Assembly: GCA_016297895.1 (NCBI GenBank)
Contig: JAEDFS010000020.1
Location: forward strand, 1 to 31,908
Direction of reading: 5' to 3'
Length of the DNA stretch: 31,908 nt
From: Marvinbryantia sp.
GTDB taxonomy: Bacteria; Bacillota; Clostridia; Lachnospirales; Lachnospiraceae
Shown: positions 28,434 to 31,908 of the stretch, in pieces
Layout: every line of letters begins with the position of its first letter
Numbering within the stretch: position 1 is the stretch's first letter
The notes under the pieces: generated by a model
What the model saw: only the letters and a program-made list of their open reading frames with translations
Told to the model about the DNA's origin: nothing
The model's database searches: none
Translations under genes and position numbers: made by a program

Positions 28434-30402
28434 GTTCTGCCGCCTCCTCTATGTAATCCTGATTTCTCTTCTCATACTCGCTTTTCAGTTCTCCGAAAAA
28501 GTCAAGAGGAACTTCTCTGATCTTCACATGCCCCTTCGCCTGCCGGATCACGATATGCTTTCGGTCTCTTTCGGGATCCATCTCCGGATAATCGCTTCTT
28601 CTGAAAAACAGAGGTTCCGAACTGGATTTTCTCGCCAGAGATGCATGCAGCACCAGCTGAGCGACTGTCAGAATATCCAGCACCTCATGGATCCGCATCA
28701 GATCATGGGGATTGGACGCAGAAAGCCTGGGTACCACTTCCGCTTCGTAACTCTTTAAAAGGTCAAGCCCCTCCAGAAGGAGCGCCTCACATTTTACACC
28801 GCCACAGTAATTCTGCATGGCTTTGGAGATGGCCTGATTCAGTTCCTTCCATCCCACGCCCGCTTCCTTATCGGTATACAGCGGAGCATACAGTCTTTGT
28901 TTTTCTCTCTCGGTATCTTCCCTGCAGATCTCTCCCAAATCAGTCCCGGACGCATAATCAGAGGCTTTTCTTCCGGCATAGTATCCGGTGGCACAGGCAA
29001 AGCCGGCACAATCCGAAGCATATAGCTGATCTCCGGCTGCGTAGATTCCGTCAATATTGGTCTTTAGATCCCAGTCGTGCATGATTCCGCCCGGTGCCCC
29101 GAAAAACTGCCGTTCCTGCTCCAGGAAATTTGCGGACTGCCAGCCTGTTCCATAGCTTTGCAGCATATGCTTTTCGGGATCAAAACCCCGGTCTTTGTAG
29201 TTCTTGTAGATGGGGATCTTCGTTTTTGCCTCCTCTCCCACCATCATTCCCCAGATGACACGGCGCTCCGCATCCGGCATCCTGCTCAGATCCGCATAAA
29301 ACGGAAGCTGATATCCCCGCTTCATCAATTCTTCAAAATCCAGGGTCTCCGGCCCCCGATACTCATATTTGGGATTATCGATGACCCCGCCTTTCAGGAA
29401 AAACTTCTGACCGGGTGCCGGATAATACCGTTCAGACACCGTTTTCAGTTCTTCTCCGTCCCGGTTTACATAAGGAATCTCCACTCCTCTTGCGTCCACC
29501 ATCGTGGCAGCATACCAGGTGTTATGATTGTTGCCTGCACCGTAAGGCGGAAAGCTTCTTCCGGCCGCAGAAAACTCTGCACGCACCGATTTTTCCATCA
29601 TGGTAAACTCCACTCCGGCTCTCCATCCCATGGCATGACCACTTCCGATACTCTGCATGGGGCGGAATTCACAGAGTCCCGGCAGATCGGAGTCAAACAG
29701 CCACACTCTTGCCGGACGTGACATGGCCAGGACCGTCGCTTTGGCACGTAAGATATAGAACTTTCCGGTGTGCACATCCATTCCCATGGCCCCCGCTCCC
29801 CGCACCTTTTTCTCTTTTCCGTCATTGTCTTCCCGGTCAGAAGTCAGTAAAAGAGCGGTTGCTTCCGTCCGTTCCAGAATCCGGACTCCCAGTCTTCTCA
29901 TTTCTTTTACCAGTGCCGGCTTAAACGTGGATCCCCACACCCGGATGGTAAATTTGTTTTTATAGTCGTAGGCAAACATCAGCTTTGTCTTCTCATCCCG
30001 GAATTCCGCTCCCGCAAATTCGTCCTCCGTATCCCGGATTTTTCCGCCGAAGGATTCCAGATCGAGAAGACGGTCATAGCCTTCCCGGCACTCAATATAA
30101 TGGGCGATTCCGTTGCTGTACCGGTCCTGTTCATTCACATAAGCTTCCGCAATCTCTTCCGGAGTCACCTCTGAGCAGGGATTGGTACAGGCAGATTCCC
30201 AATGGTCAAAGCCTGTTCCGGCAGAACCGCTTTTCTCCACTGCTCCCTTTTCCACCAGAACCACGGACTGCCCTTTCCGTGCTGCCGCAATAGCCGCAAA
30301 ACATCCGGACAGGCCTCCTCCCAGCACCAGTACATCACAGGTGAGCGTTTCTTCAATCCCTACTTCATTTTCGTAGGGCCATTTATAATTCTTTTCCTTC
30401 AT
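28420..30402 (-). CDS. FAD-dependent oxidoreductase, AprA / fumarate-reductase flavoprotein-like
   Basis: A 660-residue cytosolic flavoprotein of the succinate dehydrogenase/fumarate reductase superfamily. Residues 20-56 are the FAD Rossmann motif (CDVLVLGGGLSGCFAAIAAARKGQSVVLVEKG). Near 460-475 is IDGIYAAGDQ and then an ACATGYYAGR cofactor segment; a helical C-terminal domain follows. There is no signal peptide, so it is not the exported flavocytochrome type. Partner and size point to the AprA branch rather than FrdA, and a sulphate reducer is not suggested by anything else here. It may reduce an organic acid imported by the neighbouring peptide-type transporter (inference). It begins 50 bases after the ABC ATPase; GAGGAACAG precedes the ATG. 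Confidence 0.8.
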   Translation of the reverse strand: MKEKNYKWPYENEVGIEETLTCDVLVLGGGLSGCFAAIAAARKGQSVVLVEKGAVEKSGSAGTGFDHWESACTNPCSEVTPEEIAEAYVNEQDRYSNGIAHYIECREGYDRLLDLESFGGKIRDTEDEFAGAEFRDEKTKLMFAYDYKNKFTIRVWGSTFKPALVKEMRRLGVRILERTEATALLLTSDREDNDGKEKKVRGAGAMGMDVHTGKFYILRAKATVLAMSRPARVWLFDSDLPGLCEFRPMQSIGSGHAMGWRAGVEFTMMEKSVRAEFSAAGRSFPPYGAGNNHNTWYAATMVDARGVEIPYVNRDGEELKTVSERYYPAPGQKFFLKGGVIDNPKYEYRGPETLDFEELMKRGYQLPFYADLSRMPDAERRVIWGMMVGEEAKTKIPIYKNYKDRGFDPEKHMLQSYGTGWQSANFLEQERQFFGAPGGIMHDWDLKTNIDGIYAAGDQLYASDCAGFACATGYYAGRKASDYASGTDLGEICREDTEREKQRLYAPLYTDKEAGVGWKELNQAISKAMQNYCGGVKCEALLLEGLDLLKSYEAEVVPRLSASNPHDLMRIHEVLDILTVAQLVLHASLARKSSSEPLFFRRSDYPEMDPERDRKHIVIRQAKGHVKIREVPLDFFGELKSEYEKRNQDYIEEAAERGKS

Positions 30403-30452
30403 TTACTCTGTTCCTCATTTTTCCATTCTGATGATACCACCGCCTGGTATTT

Positions 30453-31403
30453 TCACACCTGAATACAAGCGGCAAAATGTCCCGGCTCTGCTTCCTTCAG
30501 AGGAATGTCTCCCCTGGTACACTCTTCTGTGGCACGGGGACAGCGGGCTGCAAACCGGCATCCCGGTTTTGGATTGATAGGACTTGAGACCTCGCCCTGC
30601 ATCAGAATCCGTTCTTTATGGCAGGATTCCACACTTGGAATCGGAATGGCAGCCAGCAGCGCCTGTGTATAAGGATGCAAAGGCCTTGAGAAAATCACAT
30701 CTGCCGGAGCCTTTTCCACACATTTTCCCAGATACATCACCAGGATCTCATCTGAAATATGCCTGACCACAGAAAGGTCATGGGTGATAAACAGATAAGT
30801 CAGCCCCATCTGCTCCTGCAGATCCATCAGCAGATTCAGGATCTGTGCCTGAATGGACACATCCAGAGCAGACACCGGCTCGTCACAGACCACAAACTCC
30901 GGTTCCAACACAAGAGCTCTGGCTACCCCGATCCTCTGCCTTCTTCCTCCGTCCAGCTCATGGGGATAGGACATGGCAAGACGGCTGGCAAGACCTACCG
31001 TATCCATGATCCTGCTGACACGCTCTTCTATTTCCCGTTTGTTTTTACACACCTTATTAACAATCAAAGGCTCTGCAATCAGCTGCTGCACCGTCATACG
31101 TCCGTTCAGGCTGGAATAGGGATCCTGGAAGATCATCTGTATCTTTGGTCGGATCCTGTGAAATTCTTTCCTGGAAAGATCTGCGATATTTTTTCCCTGA
31201 AACAATATCTCTCCCGAAGTCGGAGTATATAACTGCAGCATGGTACGTCCCAGCGTGGATTTTCCGCATCCGGATTCTCCCACCACTCCCATGGTCTTTC
31301 CCCGCAGAATAGAAAAGCTGACATCGTCCACGGCATGCAGGACACCGGAAGGTGTCTTAAAATATTTTTTCAGATTTTTCACTTCCAGAAGGTTTTCGCT
31401 CAT
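30453..31403 (-). CDS. Peptide-type ABC transporter ATP-binding protein (OppF/DppF-like)
   Basis: A 316-residue ATPase of the oligopeptide/dipeptide/nickel import family. Walker A GESGCGKST, Q-loop FQDPYSSLN, signature ELDGGRRQR (Asp and Arg where LSGGQ is usual), Walker B VVCDEPVSALD and the C-terminal oligo_HPY region with cysteines (CRFAARCPRATEEC). The start is the ATG at 31401-31403, overlapping the stop of the upstream ATPase gene (ATGA), with GGGGAGG seven bases upstream; an extension to 31457 lies inside that gene. It drives uptake with the partner at 31400-31908; permeases and binding protein must lie outside the window. Confidence 0.93.
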   Translation of the reverse strand: MSENLLEVKNLKKYFKTPSGVLHAVDDVSFSILRGKTMGVVGESGCGKSTLGRTMLQLYTPTSGEILFQGKNIADLSRKEFHRIRPKIQMIFQDPYSSLNGRMTVQQLIAEPLIVNKVCKNKREIEERVSRIMDTVGLASRLAMSYPHELDGGRRQRIGVARALVLEPEFVVCDEPVSALDVSIQAQILNLLMDLQEQMGLTYLFITHDLSVVRHISDEILVMYLGKCVEKAPADVIFSRPLHPYTQALLAAIPIPSVESCHKERILMQGEVSSPINPKPGCRFAARCPRATEECTRGDIPLKEAEPGHFAACIQV

Positions 31404-31908
31404 TTTTCCACCTCCCCAAGGCAGTGGCATCGGATCTGATGCCCGTTTTCTTCCCACACATCCGGTCTTTTGGTTTTACAGATCTCTTTACATTTTTTAC
31501 ATCTGGGTGCAAATTTACAGCCCTTTGGAAGATTTGTGGGATCCGGCATCAGTCCTTCAATGGGATGAAGCCGCTTTGTATTTTCCGTAAGGCTTGGTAT
31601 GGAACCAAACAGACCTTCCGTATAGGGATGATGATAGGCACCTGTAAAGATATCCGACAGGGTACCGTATTCCACGATCTCCCCGGCATACATGATACCT
31701 ACCTTATCGCAGGTCTCCGCAACGACTCCCAGATCATGGGTGATCATGATCACAGAAGTACCGTACTTTCTCTGCAGATTGCAGATCATGGACAGGATCT
31801 GTGCCTGTATGGTCACATCCAGCGCCGTAGTCGGTTCGTCTGCGATCAGAAGGCCGGGGTTGCAGACAAGAGCAATGGCGATCACCACTCTCTGGCGCAT
31901 TCCTCCGG
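31400..31908 (-). CDS. Peptide-type ABC transporter ATP-binding protein (OppD/DppD-like, partial)
   Basis: The C-terminal about 169 codons of a second peptide-transporter ATPase; it runs off the window end. Seen: the tail of the signature (GGMRQR), Walker B LLIADEPTTALD, ITHDLGVVAE, the dipeptide-type region HPYTEGL and the cysteine-rich oligo_HPY tail (CKFAPRCKKCKEIC). With the OppF-like partner it forms the usual heterodimer. The N-terminus and Walker A lie beyond 31908. Confidence 0.93.
   Translation of the reverse strand, partial: GGMRQRVVIAIALVCNPGLLIADEPTTALDVTIQAQILSMICNLQRKYGTSVIMITHDLGVVAETCDKVGIMYAGEIVEYGTLSDIFTGAYHHPYTEGLFGSIPSLTENTKRLHPIEGLMPDPTNLPKGCKFAPRCKKCKEICKTKRPDVWEENGHQIRCHCLGEVEK

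Noticed and set aside
28420..30402. True dissimilatory sulphate reduction (AprA)
   Set aside because: No ATP sulfurylase, DsrAB or Qmo gene in the window, and the gene is tied to a peptide-type transporter; the similarity is to the superfamily only.

Overview
The window looks like chromosomal DNA of a Gram-positive anaerobe of the class Clostridia, most likely the family Lachnospiraceae. The evidence is strong Shine-Dalgarno sites (AGGAGG/GGAGG), sigma-A promoters of TTGACA-17-TATAAT type, a T-box leader on thrS, an infC-rpmI-rplT operon with a leader attenuator, and many iron-sulphur proteins of strict anaerobes. No rRNA, tRNA, transposase, phage gene or CRISPR array was found. Most genes are on the minus strand.

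Region 1 (1-1980) is a ferrous-iron locus: feoB (cut by the window start), feoA and a small DUF2325 protein. It has two clear promoters and several TTAG-N6-CTAA palindromes that look like DtxR-family operators. Region 2 (1980-6590) is a tightly overlapping five-gene operon: an ECF transporter S component, EcfT, a fused two-domain EcfA ATPase, a NiaR-type (HTH + 3H domain) repressor and an FrlD-like PfkB kinase. It reads as a self-contained uptake-and-phosphorylation system for an unidentified vitamin- or nucleoside-like compound, and is the strongest candidate for an undescribed pathway.

Region 3 (6590-9750) holds a U32-peptidase-like cysteine-cluster protein, a cytidylate-kinase-like protein and a Lon-type AAA+ ATPase without a protease domain. 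Region 4 (9750-12530) is a nitrosative-stress module: hybrid cluster protein (hcp) divergent from a Crp/Fnr regulator, with a shared palindrome between overlapping promoters. Region 5 (12530-14150) has a lipoprotein with an extracellular Cys-rich tail and a glycoside-hydrolase-2-like protein that lacks the catalytic barrel.

Region 6 (14150-20430) is housekeeping: infC (probable AUU start)-rpmI-rplT with leader, a DUF1540 protein whose ribosome site is locked in a hairpin, thrS preceded by a T-box and a 66-residue membrane ORF, and ftsH. Region 7 (20430-24580) has a secreted protein with a duplicated domain, a YdcF-family membrane protein, a SEC-C protein, an M20 amidohydrolase, a possible small RNA and a palindromic repeat.

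Region 8 (24580-31908) is redox and uptake: a large fusion (CoA-disulfide-reductase-like + rhodanese + sulfite/nitrite-reductase-like + two [4Fe-4S] motifs) divergent from a LysR regulator, then an operon of two peptide-type ABC ATPases, an AprA/fumarate-reductase-like flavoprotein and a ferredoxin. All family assignments come from reading motifs; no database search was run.
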